Assembly (NCBI GenBank): GCA_947174575.1
Contig: CAMWJM010000039.1
Span: forward strand, 1-8,927
Length of the DNA: 8,927 nucleotides
Direction: 5' to 3'
DNA from: an uncultured Alistipes sp.
GTDB taxonomy: Bacteria; Bacteroidota; Bacteroidia; Bacteroidales; Rikenellaceae
The notes beneath the pieces were generated by a model that was not told where the DNA came from, searched no databases, and worked only from the letters and a program-made list of their open reading frames with translations. The stretch's first letter is position 1. The number at the start of each line of letters is the position of its first letter. A program made the translations under genes and the position numbers. This document shows, in pieces, positions 1 through 6,900 of this stretch.

Positions 1-4
1 CCCC

Positions 5-126
5 GATGCCGGCACTGTTGGGCGGAGGGCGGACTAAAAGCGTCAGCGGAGGGGCCGGTTTGCTTGCAAACCCGCGAATAGGCGCCCGGAGCAGCGTTAG
101 TCCGCCCGGAGCAGGTGCCGGCAATC
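5..126. repeat. Nested inverted-repeat element of unknown nature
   Basis: Three sets of complementary arms are nested around one centre. The outer arms GCCGGCAC (8-15) and GTGCCGGC (115-122) are perfect over 8 bp. The middle arms GGGCGGACTAA (27-37) and TTAGTCCGCCC (97-107) are perfect over 11 bp. The inner hairpin GGTTTGC (57-63) / GCAAACC (66-72) has a loop of only 2 nt, or 4 nt if the last pair opens. The single-stranded or poorly pairing parts are 16-26, 38-56, 73-96 and 108-114. The whole could fold as one long interrupted stem in DNA or RNA. I do not recognise it as a tRNA, tmRNA, RNase P RNA or riboswitch. It could be a dispersed intergenic repeat, a structured RNA, or the 3' untranslated region of a gene to the left. 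The pairing is directly visible; the function is unknown. Confidence 0.7.
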
Positions 127-144
127 GGAAGGAGAGGCTTTTCC

Positions 145-182
145 GCCGCTTTTCGCCGGAACGAAAAGCGGCTAATTTAATT
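145..182 (+). terminator. Hairpin, possible rho-independent terminator upstream of rnhA
   Basis: GCCGCTTTTCG (145-155) pairs perfectly with CGAAAAGCGGC (162-172) around a 6-nt loop. The 11-bp stem is followed by an AT-rich tail, TAATTTAATTT (173-183), which is not a clean U tract. It could end transcription of a gene to the left of the window. Because it lies only 28 bp from the rnhA start, it could instead be a leader structure of rnhA. No clear Bacteroidota -7 box is seen between the hairpin and the rnhA start, so how rnhA is transcribed is unresolved. Confidence 0.5.
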
Positions 183-200
183 TGACAAGGAAACGTATTC

Positions 201-656
201 GTGTCGACTATTACCATCTACACCGACGGTTCGTCGCTCGGCAACCCCGGGCCGGGCGGCTACGGCGTCGTGCTGCTTTCGGGGCCGCACCGCAAGGAGT
301 TGTCCCAGGGCTTCCGGCTGACCACCAACAACCGCATGGAACTTATGGGGGTCTGCGTCGCATTGGAGGCGCTGAAAGTCGAGGGATGCGACGTGGTGAT
401 CTATTCCGATTCGAAATACGTCGTCGACGCCGTGACCCGGGGGTGGGTCTTCGGCTGGGAGAAGAAGGGCTTCGTCGGCAAGAAGAATCCCGACCTCTGG
501 ATGCGCTTTCTGCGCGTCTTCCGGCGCCACCGCGTCCGCTTCGTCTGGGTCAAGGGCCATGCCGAGACCGTCGAGAACAACCGGTGCGACGCTTTGGCCG
601 TCGCCGCCGCCGGCTCCCGACAGTTGGCCGAGGACTCCGGCTACCGGCCCGAATAA
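201..656 (+). CDS. rnhA: Ribonuclease HI
   Basis: This cytoplasmic endonuclease cleaves the RNA strand of RNA:DNA hybrids and is used in R-loop removal and primer processing. At 151 aa it matches the usual bacterial RNase HI length (about 155). The four metal-binding acidic residues are present: D9 in the N-terminal YTDGSS strand, E47 in NNRMEL, D70 in IYSDSKY and D130 in NNRCDALA. The catalytic histidine equivalent is H120 in VKGHAE. The basic handle that grips the hybrid is present but short (GWEKKGFVGKKNPDLW, about 85-100). The start is GTG: an in-frame TGA lies at 183-185, no other start codon lies between, and the next Met (46) is beyond the first catalytic Asp. AAGGA at 187-191 gives a plausible ribosome site 9 nt upstream, unusual for this phylum. 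There is no terminator after the gene, so read-through into the exporter 60 bp downstream is possible. Confidence 0.97.
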   Translation: MSTITIYTDGSSLGNPGPGGYGVVLLSGPHRKELSQGFRLTTNNRMELMGVCVALEALKVEGCDVVIYSDSKYVVDAVTRGWVFGWEKKGFVGKKNPDLWMRFLRVFRRHRVRFVWVKGHAETVENNRCDALAVAAAGSRQLAEDSGYRPE

Positions 657-688
657 GGCCAATAAGCCGGATATTCCGATATTTTTCG

Positions 689-696
689 TATCTTCG
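689..696 (+). promoter_or_regulatory. Possible -7 promoter element for the ABC exporter gene
   Basis: TATCTTCG fits the Bacteroidota -7 consensus TAnnTTTG at all but one fixed position. It lies 20 bp before the exporter ATG, which would give a leader of roughly 12-16 nt. No TTTG-like -33 box is seen at the expected spacing, so the site is weak and the gene may instead be read from the rnhA transcript. Confidence 0.4.
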
Positions 697-716
697 CGCA
701 GTTTAAATCCGACTCC

Positions 717-2546
717 ATGTTCAAGACATACCTCCGACTTCTGGGCTTCGCCAAGCCGCTCCAGCAGTACGCCATACCCTATTTCTTCTACTCCCTGCTC
801 TACGCGCTGTTCAACTCGTGCACGTTTCTGCTCATCATCCCCATCCTCAACACCATGTTCGATGCCGACTACGCGTTCCAGCGCGTCGACGCGCTGCCGC
901 CTTTCGAGCCGAACTCCGAGTACTTCACCGCGCTCTTCAACTTCGCCTACACGCAGCTCTTCGCCGAGTTCCGCATCGCCAACGTCCTCATCCTGCTGGC
1001 CGCTATCGCCGTGGCGTCGAGTTTTTTGAGCAATCTGTTCCGCTACCTGGGCGCCTGGACGGTCGAGAAGCTCCGCACCCGCACCCTGCAGCGCATCCGC
1101 AACGAGATGTTCACCCGCGTGGTCGACATGCACGCCGGCTACTTCAGCGACCAGCGCAAGGGCGACATCATCTCCAAGATCACTTCCGACGTCAACGTCG
1201 TGCAGTTCTGCATCACCAACACCCTGCAGGTGGCGTTCCGCGAGCCGTTCCTCATCATCTTCTACCTCATCATGATGATCGGCATTTCGTGGGAGCTGTC
1301 GCTCTTCTCGTTCTTCTACCTCCCCGTCGTGGCCCTGCTCATCGGCAGCATCGTCAAACGCCTGCGCCACCCGGCCCTCACCAACCAGCAGCGCATGGGC
1401 GAGCTGGTTTCGGCCCTCGACGAGTCGCTCGCGGGCATCAAGGTCATCAAGAGCTACAACGCCGCGGGTTATGTCAAGCGCAAGTTCTACGACCTGAACG
1501 CCGATCTTTCGCGCATCACCCTCTCCATGGCCCGGCGCCAGCAGCTGGCTTCGCCCATGAGCGAGTTCCTCGGCATCGCGGCCGTAGGCGTCATGCTGGT
1601 CTTCGGCGGTTCGCTGGTGGTCAAGGGGTCGCTCGACGCCGGCGGGTTCATCGCTTTCATCGCCATGTTCTCGCAGATCACGCGCCCCGTCCGCACGTTC
1701 ATCGACCAGTTCGCCAACATCAACCAGGGCATCGCCGCCGGCGAACGCATCTTCTCGATCATCGACACCCGCAGCGAAATCGAAGACAAAGCCGGAGCGC
1801 AGCAACTCGCCGGGCTGAAAGAGTCGATCGAGTTCCGCGACGTCCACTTCTCCTACGACGGCAGCCGCGAGGTCATCGACGGCGTGTCGTTCCAGATCCG
1901 CCGCGGCCAGACCGTGGCGCTGGTCGGCCCCTCGGGCGGCGGCAAATCCACGCTCAGCGAGCTGATTCCCCGCTTCTACGACCCCACGGCCGGCGACATC
2001 CTCATCGACGGCATCCCCTTGCGCGACTACACGCAGGAGAGCCTGCGCGCCCACTTGAGCGTCGTGTCGCAGGATACGGTGCTCTTCAACGACACCATCG
2101 AGAGCAACATCGCCATGGGGCGCCCCGGCGCTTCGCACAACGAGATCGTCCGCGCCGCCCGCATCGCCAATGCCGACGACTTCATCCGCGAGACCCCCGA
2201 GGGCTACGCCACCAACATCGGCGACCGGGGCGCCAAACTCTCGGGCGGCCAGCGCCAGCGCCTCTCCATCGCCCGCGCGATCCTCAAGAACCCCGACATC
2301 CTCATCCTCGACGAGGCCACCTCGGCCCTCGACACCGAAAGCGAGAAACTCGTGCAGGAAGCGCTCAACAAACTGCTGGTCGGCCGCACCTCCATCGTCA
2401 TCGCCCACCGGCTCTCCACGATCCACAACGCCGACCTGATCGTCGTCGTCGACCACGGCCGCATCGCCGAGCAGGGCACCCACGCCGAGCTTATGGCCCG
2501 CGGCGGCCTCTACGCCAAACTCATCGAAATGCAATCGTTCGAATAA
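717..2546 (+). CDS. MsbA-type ABC exporter (fused permease and ATPase)
   Basis: This is a full-length half-transporter (609 aa), expected to work as a homodimer in the inner membrane, flipping or exporting a lipid or hydrophobic compound. The N-terminal half has about six membrane segments (roughly 20-46, 88-112, 170-190, 192-213, 281-303, 307-325). The ATPase half (about 370-600) is intact: A-loop Tyr380, Walker A GPSGGGKST (404-412), Q-loop Gln452, signature LSGGQ (508-512), Walker B ILILDE (528-533) with catalytic Glu533, D-loop SALD (536-539) and switch His564. The hydrophilic stretch between membrane segments 1 and 2 (about 47-87) is rather long and would face the periplasm. The closest well-known relative by layout is MsbA, the lipid A flippase, but sequence alone does not fix the substrate and many bacteria carry several paralogues. 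ATG at 717 is chosen because it begins with the expected amphipathic elbow helix (MFKTYLRLLGFAKP). A hairpin terminator lies 35 bp after the stop. Confidence 0.93.
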   Translation: MFKTYLRLLGFAKPLQQYAIPYFFYSLLYALFNSCTFLLIIPILNTMFDADYAFQRVDALPPFEPNSEYFTALFNFAYTQLFAEFRIANVLILLAAIAVASSFLSNLFRYLGAWTVEKLRTRTLQRIRNEMFTRVVDMHAGYFSDQRKGDIISKITSDVNVVQFCITNTLQVAFREPFLIIFYLIMMIGISWELSLFSFFYLPVVALLIGSIVKRLRHPALTNQQRMGELVSALDESLAGIKVIKSYNAAGYVKRKFYDLNADLSRITLSMARRQQLASPMSEFLGIAAVGVMLVFGGSLVVKGSLDAGGFIAFIAMFSQITRPVRTFIDQFANINQGIAAGERIFSIIDTRSEIEDKAGAQQLAGLKESIEFRDVHFSYDGSREVIDGVSFQIRRGQTVALVGPSGGGKSTLSELIPRFYDPTAGDILIDGIPLRDYTQESLRAHLSVVSQDTVLFNDTIESNIAMGRPGASHNEIVRAARIANADDFIRETPEGYATNIGDRGAKLSGGQRQRLSIARAILKNPDILILDEATSALDTESEKLVQEALNKLLVGRTSIVIAHRLSTIHNADLIVVVDHGRIAEQGTHAELMARGGLYAKLIEMQSFE

Positions 2547-2551
2547 ATTCA

Positions 2552-2710
2552 GAATTCACAATGCACAATTCATAATGATCAGGAGGGCCATGCCCTCCTA
2601 TTTTCGTTCCTACTCTCACGCATCATCCGCCCGCCACCCCCGGAAAAGACACGATTCTATCGCCCGCCCCGACAAGAAATTGTGAATCGTGCATTGTGAA
2701 TTGTGAATTC
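2552..2710. repeat. Intergenic element bounded by inverted AT-rich arms
   Basis: The left arm (2553-2576) and the reverse complement of the right arm (2679-2702) agree at 22 of 24 positions; both contain the core AATTCACAATGCAC. The right arm carries an extra partly duplicated unit, so its outer end repeats TTGTGAATT before closing with GAATTC (2705-2710), mirroring GAATTC at 2552-2557 on the left. About 100 bp of unrelated, more GC-rich sequence lies between the arms and includes the exporter terminator. There is no reading frame that looks coding. Similar ATTCACAATTCACAATGCACAA-like tracts occur, to my recollection, as dispersed intergenic repeats in Bacteroidota; a non-autonomous mobile element (MITE-like) is one explanation. 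No target-site duplication is evident. Confidence 0.75.
2581..2604 (+). terminator. Rho-independent terminator of the ABC exporter gene
   Basis: AGGAGGGC (2581-2588) pairs perfectly with GCCCTCCT (2592-2599) around a 3-nt CAT loop and is followed by ATTTT. It begins 35 bp after the exporter stop codon and separates this gene from ileS. It lies inside the inverted-repeat element, so the element may have brought the terminator or been inserted around it. Confidence 0.75.
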
Positions 2711-2725
2711 CTTTTTCTATCTTTG
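2694..2725 (+). promoter_or_regulatory. Probable ileS promoter (Bacteroidota type)
   Basis: TATCTTTG (2718-2725) matches the Bacteroidota -7 consensus TAnnTTTG at every fixed position. A TTG (2694-2696) 21 nt upstream could be the -33 box and lies within the right arm of the repeat element. Transcription would start near 2730, giving an untranslated leader of about 33 nt before the ATG at 2764. No Shine-Dalgarno sequence is seen before the start, as is common in this phylum. Confidence 0.7.
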
Positions 2726-2763
2726 CATTTCGGAGTATTCGAGCAAAAAACAGACAATCCGAT

Positions 2764-5700
2764 ATGAAATTCAAGGAGTACAAAGGTCTCGACCTGGCCG
2801 GGCTGGCCGCCGAGGTTCTCGGCGAGTGGGACGCCCGCGACACGTTCCGCAAAAGCATCTCCACGCGCGAGGGGCACCCGTCGTTCGTCTTCTACGAGGG
2901 ACCTCCTTCGGCCAACGGACTGCCGGGCATCCACCACGTCATGGCCCGCACGATCAAGGACATCTTCTGCCGCTACAAGACGCAGCAAGGCTTCCGCGTC
3001 CACCGCAAGGCGGGGTGGGACACCCACGGTCTGCCCGTCGAGCTGGGCGTCGAGAAGAAACTCGGCATCACCAAGGAGGACATCGGCCGGAAGATTTCGA
3101 TCGAGGAGTACAACCGCACCTGCCGCGAGGCCGTCATGGAGTTCACCGGCGTGTGGGAGAACCTCACGCGCAAGATGGGCTACTGGGTCGACATGAGCGC
3201 CCCCTACATCACCTACGACAACAAGTATATCGAGACGTTGTGGTGGCTTCTCAAGCAGCTTTTCGACAAGGGACTGCTCTACAAGGGCTACACCATCCAG
3301 CCCTACTCGCCGGCCGCCGGCACGGGCCTTTCGACCCACGAGCTGAACCAGCCGGGCTGCTACCGCGACGTCAAGGACACCACTTGCACGGCGCAGTTCC
3401 GCATCGTGCGCGACGCCGCGAGCGAAAAGCTCTTCGGCAGCGACGACTGCCCGCTCTACTTCTTGGCTTGGACTACTACCCCCTGGACGCTGCCGTCCAA
3501 CACGGCGCTGGCCGTCGGCCCCGCGATCGAATACGTCGAGGTGCGCTGCACCAACCCCTATACCGAGACGCAGCAGTCCGTCATCCTGGCCCGCGACCTC
3601 GTACCGGCCTACTTCACCAAGAAAATGGAGGGCACCTTCGCGATCACCGGCCGGAGCTGGCGCGGCGAGGAGCTGGTCGGCATCCGCTACGAGCAGCTCA
3701 TCCCGTGGGTTCGGCCCGACGGCGATGCGTTCCGCGTCATCGCGGGCGACTACGTGACCACCTCCGACGGTACGGGCATCGTGCACATCGCCCCCACGTT
3801 CGGCGCCGACGATGCCCGCGTGGCCCGCGCCGCCGGCATTCCGCCCCTGTTCATGGTCGACAAGGCCGGCAAGGAGCAGCCCATGGTCGACCGGCAGGGC
3901 AAGTTCTTCCTCTTGGACGACCTCGACCCCGAGTTCGTCCGCACGCATGTCGACCGCAAGCACTACGCCGAGTATGCCGGCCGCTACGTCAAGAACGCCT
4001 ACGACGAGCGGCTCACCGAGGCCGACTCCACGCTCGACATCGATATTTCGGTGATGCTCAAGACCGAAAACAAGGTCTTCAAAATCGAGAAGCACACCCA
4101 CTCCTACCCCCACTGCTGGCGCACCGACAAACCGGTGCTCTACTACCCGCTCGACTCGTGGTTCATCCGCACCACGGCGCTGCGCGACCGCATGATCGAG
4201 CTGAACAAGACCATCCGCTGGAAACCCGAGTCCACCGGCTCGGGCCGCTTCGGCAAGTGGCTGGAGGGCCTCGTCGACTGGAACCTGTCGCGTTCGCGCT
4301 TCTGGGGTACGCCGCTGCCCGTCTGGGCCACGGAGGATCACGCCGAACTGAAATGTATCGGCTCGATCGAAGAGCTGATCGCCGAGATCGAGAAGTCGGT
4401 GGCCGCGGGATTCATGACCGAAAACCCCTACAAGAATTTCAAGGTCGGCGACATGTCCAAAGAGAACTACTCGACCGACCGCATCGACCTGCACCGTCCC
4501 TACGTCGACCGCATCGTGCTGGTTTCGTCCAAGGGCGAGCCGATGCACCGCGAACCCGACCTCATCGACGTATGGTTCGACTCGGGCGCCATGCCCTACG
4601 CGCAGGTGCACTACCCGTTCGAGAACAAAGAGCGTTTCGGGGAGGTCTACCCCGCCGACTTCATCGCCGAGGGCGTCGACCAGACGCGCGGCTGGTTCTT
4701 CACGCTGCACGCCATAGCCTCTATGCTCTTCGACTCGGTGGCTTTCAAGAACATCATTTCCAACGGCCTGGTGCTGGACAAGAACGGCAACAAGATGTCC
4801 AAGCGTCTGGGCAACGCCGTCGATCCGTTCGAGGTTCTCGACACCTACGGCCCCGACGCCACGCGCTGGTACATGATCTCCAACTCCCAGCCGTGGGACA
4901 ACCTCAAGTTCGACCGCGAGGGCGTCGACGAGGTGCGCCGCAAGTTCTTCGGCACGCTCTACAACACCTACTCGTTCTTCGCCCTCTACGCCAACATCGA
5001 CGGCTTCACGGGTCGTGAAAAGGAGGTGCCCGTGGCCCAGCGTCCCGAGATCGACCGCTGGATCATCTCGCTGCTGAACACGCTCGTCGCCGACGTCACG
5101 CGCTACCTGGAGGACTACGACCCCACGCCTGCGGCCCGCGCCATTCAGGAGTTCGTGGGCGAGAACCTCTCCAACTGGTACGTGCGCCTCAACCGCAAGC
5201 GTTTCTGGGGCGGCGCCATGACCGACGACAAGCTCGCGGCCTACCAGACGCTCTACACCTGCCTGGAGACCGTGGCCCTGCTTTCGGCTCCGTTCGCCCC
5301 CTTCATCTCCGACCGCATCTTCTGCGATCTGAACGCCGTGAGCGGCCGTCATGCCGACGAATCGGTGCACTTGGCAACATTCCCCAAGGCCGACCCCGCA
5401 CTGATAAACGCCGACTTGGAAGCGATGATGTCCGTCGCCCAGCAACTCTCCTCTATGGTGCTGGCCCTGCGCCGCAAGGTCTCGATCAAGGTGCGCCAAC
5501 CGCTGCAGAAGATCATCGTCCCGGTGCTCGATCCCGTCACCGCGGCCCATATCGAGGCGGTGAAGAAGCTGGTGATGAACGAAGTCAATGTCAAGGAGGT
5601 GGAACTCATCCAGAACACCGCCGGCCTCATCACCAAGCGCATCAAGCCCAACTTCAAGACCCTCGGGCCGCGCTACGGCAAATACATGAAGCAGATCGCC

Positions 5701-6159
5701 GCCCTCACGGCCGAGTTCTCGCAGGAGCGCATCGCCGAAATCGAGACTGCTCCCGAGACGATTCTCGACCTGGGTGCGGAGAAGATCGCCGTCACCCCCG
5801 CCGACTTCGAAATCACGTCGGAGGACATGCCCGGCTGGCTCGTGGCGACGGAGGGCAAGCTCACCGTGGCCCTCGACATCACGCTCACCGACGACCTGCG
5901 GGCCGAGGGCGTGGCCCGCGAGCTGGTCAACCGCATCCAGAACATCCGCAAGGATTCGGGCTTCGAGGTCACCGACCGCATCCACGTCGAGATCGGGCAG
6001 TGTCCGCTCGTCGCCGAGGCCGTCGCGCGCTTCGCCGACTACATCGCCTCGCAGACGCTGGCCGTAGAGGTCAAGACGGCCGCCGAGCCTGCGGGCGAGG
6101 CGTGCGTCGAGTCGGAGGTCGACGAACAGCCGCTCCGCATCGCCCTGACGCGCATATAG
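2764..6159 (+). CDS. ileS: Isoleucyl-tRNA synthetase, type-2-like with GIHH signature
   Basis: This essential cytoplasmic class Ia enzyme attaches isoleucine to its tRNA and hydrolyses mischarged valine. At 1131 aa it is longer than E. coli IleRS (about 940) and in the range of the eukaryote/archaeon-like type-2 group. The catalytic domain begins with GPPSANGLPGIHHV (46-59), where the usual HxGH reads GIHH (55-58). The editing domain shows WTTTPWTLPSN (236-246) and GTGIVHIAPTFGADD (336-350) with the conserved Asp350. Further core motifs are WNLSRSRFWGTPLPVW (506-521), DVWFDSGAMP (602-611) and KMSKR (677-681). The helical anticodon-binding region spans about 763-915, and the C-terminal domain contains RAEGVARELVNRIQNIRK (1046-1063), typical of type-2 enzymes. 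No C-terminal CxxC zinc pairs are present, unlike type-1 bacterial IleRS. The ATG is preceded by a promoter but no ribosome site; a strong terminator follows. Identity is certain; the type-2 assignment is family knowledge applied to visible motifs. Confidence 0.98.
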   Translation: MKFKEYKGLDLAGLAAEVLGEWDARDTFRKSISTREGHPSFVFYEGPPSANGLPGIHHVMARTIKDIFCRYKTQQGFRVHRKAGWDTHGLPVELGVEKKLGITKEDIGRKISIEEYNRTCREAVMEFTGVWENLTRKMGYWVDMSAPYITYDNKYIETLWWLLKQLFDKGLLYKGYTIQPYSPAAGTGLSTHELNQPGCYRDVKDTTCTAQFRIVRDAASEKLFGSDDCPLYFLAWTTTPWTLPSNTALAVGPAIEYVEVRCTNPYTETQQSVILARDLVPAYFTKKMEGTFAITGRSWRGEELVGIRYEQLIPWVRPDGDAFRVIAGDYVTTSDGTGIVHIAPTFGADDARVARAAGIPPLFMVDKAGKEQPMVDRQGKFFLLDDLDPEFVRTHVDRKHYAEYAGRYVKNAYDERLTEADSTLDIDISVMLKTENKVFKIEKHTHSYPHCWRTDKPVLYYPLDSWFIRTTALRDRMIELNKTIRWKPESTGSGRFGKWLEGLVDWNLSRSRFWGTPLPVWATEDHAELKCIGSIEELIAEIEKSVAAGFMTENPYKNFKVGDMSKENYSTDRIDLHRPYVDRIVLVSSKGEPMHREPDLIDVWFDSGAMPYAQVHYPFENKERFGEVYPADFIAEGVDQTRGWFFTLHAIASMLFDSVAFKNIISNGLVLDKNGNKMSKRLGNAVDPFEVLDTYGPDATRWYMISNSQPWDNLKFDREGVDEVRRKFFGTLYNTYSFFALYANIDGFTGREKEVPVAQRPEIDRWIISLLNTLVADVTRYLEDYDPTPAARAIQEFVGENLSNWYVRLNRKRFWGGAMTDDKLAAYQTLYTCLETVALLSAPFAPFISDRIFCDLNAVSGRHADESVHLATFPKADPALINADLEAMMSVAQQLSSMVLALRRKVSIKVRQPLQKIIVPVLDPVTAAHIEAVKKLVMNEVNVKEVELIQNTAGLITKRIKPNFKTLGPRYGKYMKQIAALTAEFSQERIAEIETAPETILDLGAEKIAVTPADFEITSEDMPGWLVATEGKLTVALDITLTDDLRAEGVARELVNRIQNIRKDSGFEVTDRIHVEIGQCPLVAEAVARFADYIASQTLAVEVKTAAEPAGEACVESEVDEQPLRIALTRI

Positions 6160-6180
6160 TCCCGCGCATTCCGCCTCACG

Positions 6181-6210
6181 AGCCGACCCCGAAAATGGGG
6201 TCGGCTTTTT
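6181..6210 (+). terminator. Rho-independent terminator of ileS
   Basis: AGCCGACCCC (6181-6190) pairs perfectly over 10 bp with GGGGTCGGCT (6197-6206) around the 6-nt loop GAAAAT, followed by a run of T (to 6210) and more T-rich sequence. It lies 21 bp after the ileS stop. This is the strongest terminator in the window and implies that the next gene is transcribed separately. Confidence 0.92.
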
Positions 6211-6269
6211 CATTTTTCTTCCCCCGTCCGGCGTCGGAACCCGCACCGCGCAGGGAAAAAGGCGCAAAA

Positions 6270-6301
6270 TTTGGTAGTGTCGCAAATAATATCTATTTTT
6301 A
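6270..6301 (+). promoter_or_regulatory. Probable promoter of the TraR/DksA-family gene
   Basis: TTTG (6270-6273) and TATTTTTA (6294-6301) are separated by 20 nt, matching the Bacteroidota -33/-7 pair with one mismatch (final A in place of G). Transcription would begin about 5-8 nt downstream, leaving a leader of about 20 nt before the ATG at 6328. The preceding terminator makes an independent promoter necessary. Confidence 0.6.
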
Positions 6302-6327
6302 CATTGAACCTAAAGCGATTTACGACT

Positions 6328-6708
6328 ATGGCAGACGAACGAACCAGATACAGCGACGCCGAATTGGAGGAGTTCCGGCAGGTCATCCTCAAGAAATTGG
6401 AGAATGCCCGCGCCGACTACGAACTGCTGCGTGCGACCATCACCCACACGGCCGACAACGACACCGAGGACACCTCGCCCACCTACAAGGTGCTCGAAGA
6501 GGGCGCCGCCACCCTCTCCAAGGAGGAGAACGGCCGTCTGGCCACCCACCAGATGAAGTTCATCCGCAACCTCGAAATGGCCCTCGTCCGCATCGAGAAC
6601 AAGACCTACGGCATCTGCAAGACCACGGGCAAGCTGATCCCCAAGGAGCGGCTGCTGCGAGTGCCCCACGCCACCGAGTGCATCGAAGCCAAGGAAAACC
6701 GCAAATAG
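6328..6708 (+). CDS. TraR/DksA-family transcription regulator, two-cysteine form
   Basis: A 126-aa protein resembling DksA, which binds in the RNA polymerase secondary channel and, with ppGpp, adjusts transcription during starvation. A long helical hairpin is predicted at about 8-90, and its turn holds NDTEDTSP with D45xxD48xS50, close to the DxxDxA tip of E. coli DksA. The C-terminal finger region begins YGICKTTGKLIPKERL and ends HATECIEAK. Spacing is that of the four-cysteine finger (Cx2C-x17-Cx2C), but the second and fourth cysteines are Thr100 and Ala121, leaving C97 and C118. Zinc binding is therefore doubtful; a zinc-independent fold, as in DksA2 of Pseudomonas, is a reasonable inference. 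ATG at 6328 is preferred over a TTG at 6271: the predicted promoter lies between them and family similarity begins after 6328. In Bacteroidota this gene commonly sits just after ileS, as here, though a terminator separates them. Confidence 0.9.
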   Translation: MADERTRYSDAELEEFRQVILKKLENARADYELLRATITHTADNDTEDTSPTYKVLEEGAATLSKEENGRLATHQMKFIRNLEMALVRIENKTYGICKTTGKLIPKERLLRVPHATECIEAKENRK

Positions 6709-6820
6709 CGGAACAAAGCGACACACCATATATATAGTACTTTCCCCGCTTTTCACACCGATCCGGCACCCGCCCGCTCTGCATCCTCGACGGCGCGGCC
6801 ATTATCCGGCATACGTTTCC

Positions 6821-6844
6821 ACCTGCCGCCCCGGCAGGTTTTTT
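6821..6844 (+). terminator. Rho-independent terminator after the DksA-like gene
   Basis: ACCTGCCG (6821-6828) pairs perfectly with CGGCAGGT (6832-6839) around a 3-nt CCC loop and is followed by six T (6839-6844, the first within the stem). It lies 112 bp after the DksA-like stop. The sequence between (6709-6820) contains an alternating AT tract (6728-6736) and nothing else I can interpret. Confidence 0.85.
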
Positions 6845-6892
6845 CATGCTCCGCCGTCGGAGTTTCGCATACGTTTTCCCGAAAAAATCCGT

Positions 6893-6900
6893 TATATTTG
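6893..6900 (+). promoter_or_regulatory. -7 promoter element of the outer-membrane protein gene
   Basis: TATATTTG matches TAnnTTTG at every fixed position. It ends only 5 bp before the ATG at 6906, so the transcript would start at or very near the start codon. There is no clear TTTG at the expected -33 spacing; TTTTC around 6874-6878 is too close. The gene upstream ends in a terminator, which supports a promoter somewhere in 6845-6905. Confidence 0.6.

Noticed and set aside
97..107. GTTAG with a matching CTAA arm, considered as an integron attC site
   Set aside because: The core sites do not fit RYYYAAC/GTTRRRY, they are not at the ends of the palindrome, and no integrase or cassette genes are present.
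2623..6285. 1220-codon open frame on the minus strand opposite ileS, plus others of 785 codons (177-2534) and 718 codons (6753-8909)
   Set aside because: Each lies opposite a confidently identified + strand gene, and the translations are Asp/Glu/Val/Gly/Arg-rich low-complexity without motifs. They follow from strong G/C bias at third positions, which removes antisense stop codons.
6271..6327. TTG start extending the DksA-like protein by 19 residues
   Set aside because: It overlaps the predicted promoter, adds an AT-rich hydrophobic tail unlike the family, and an ATG matching the family start lies at 6328.
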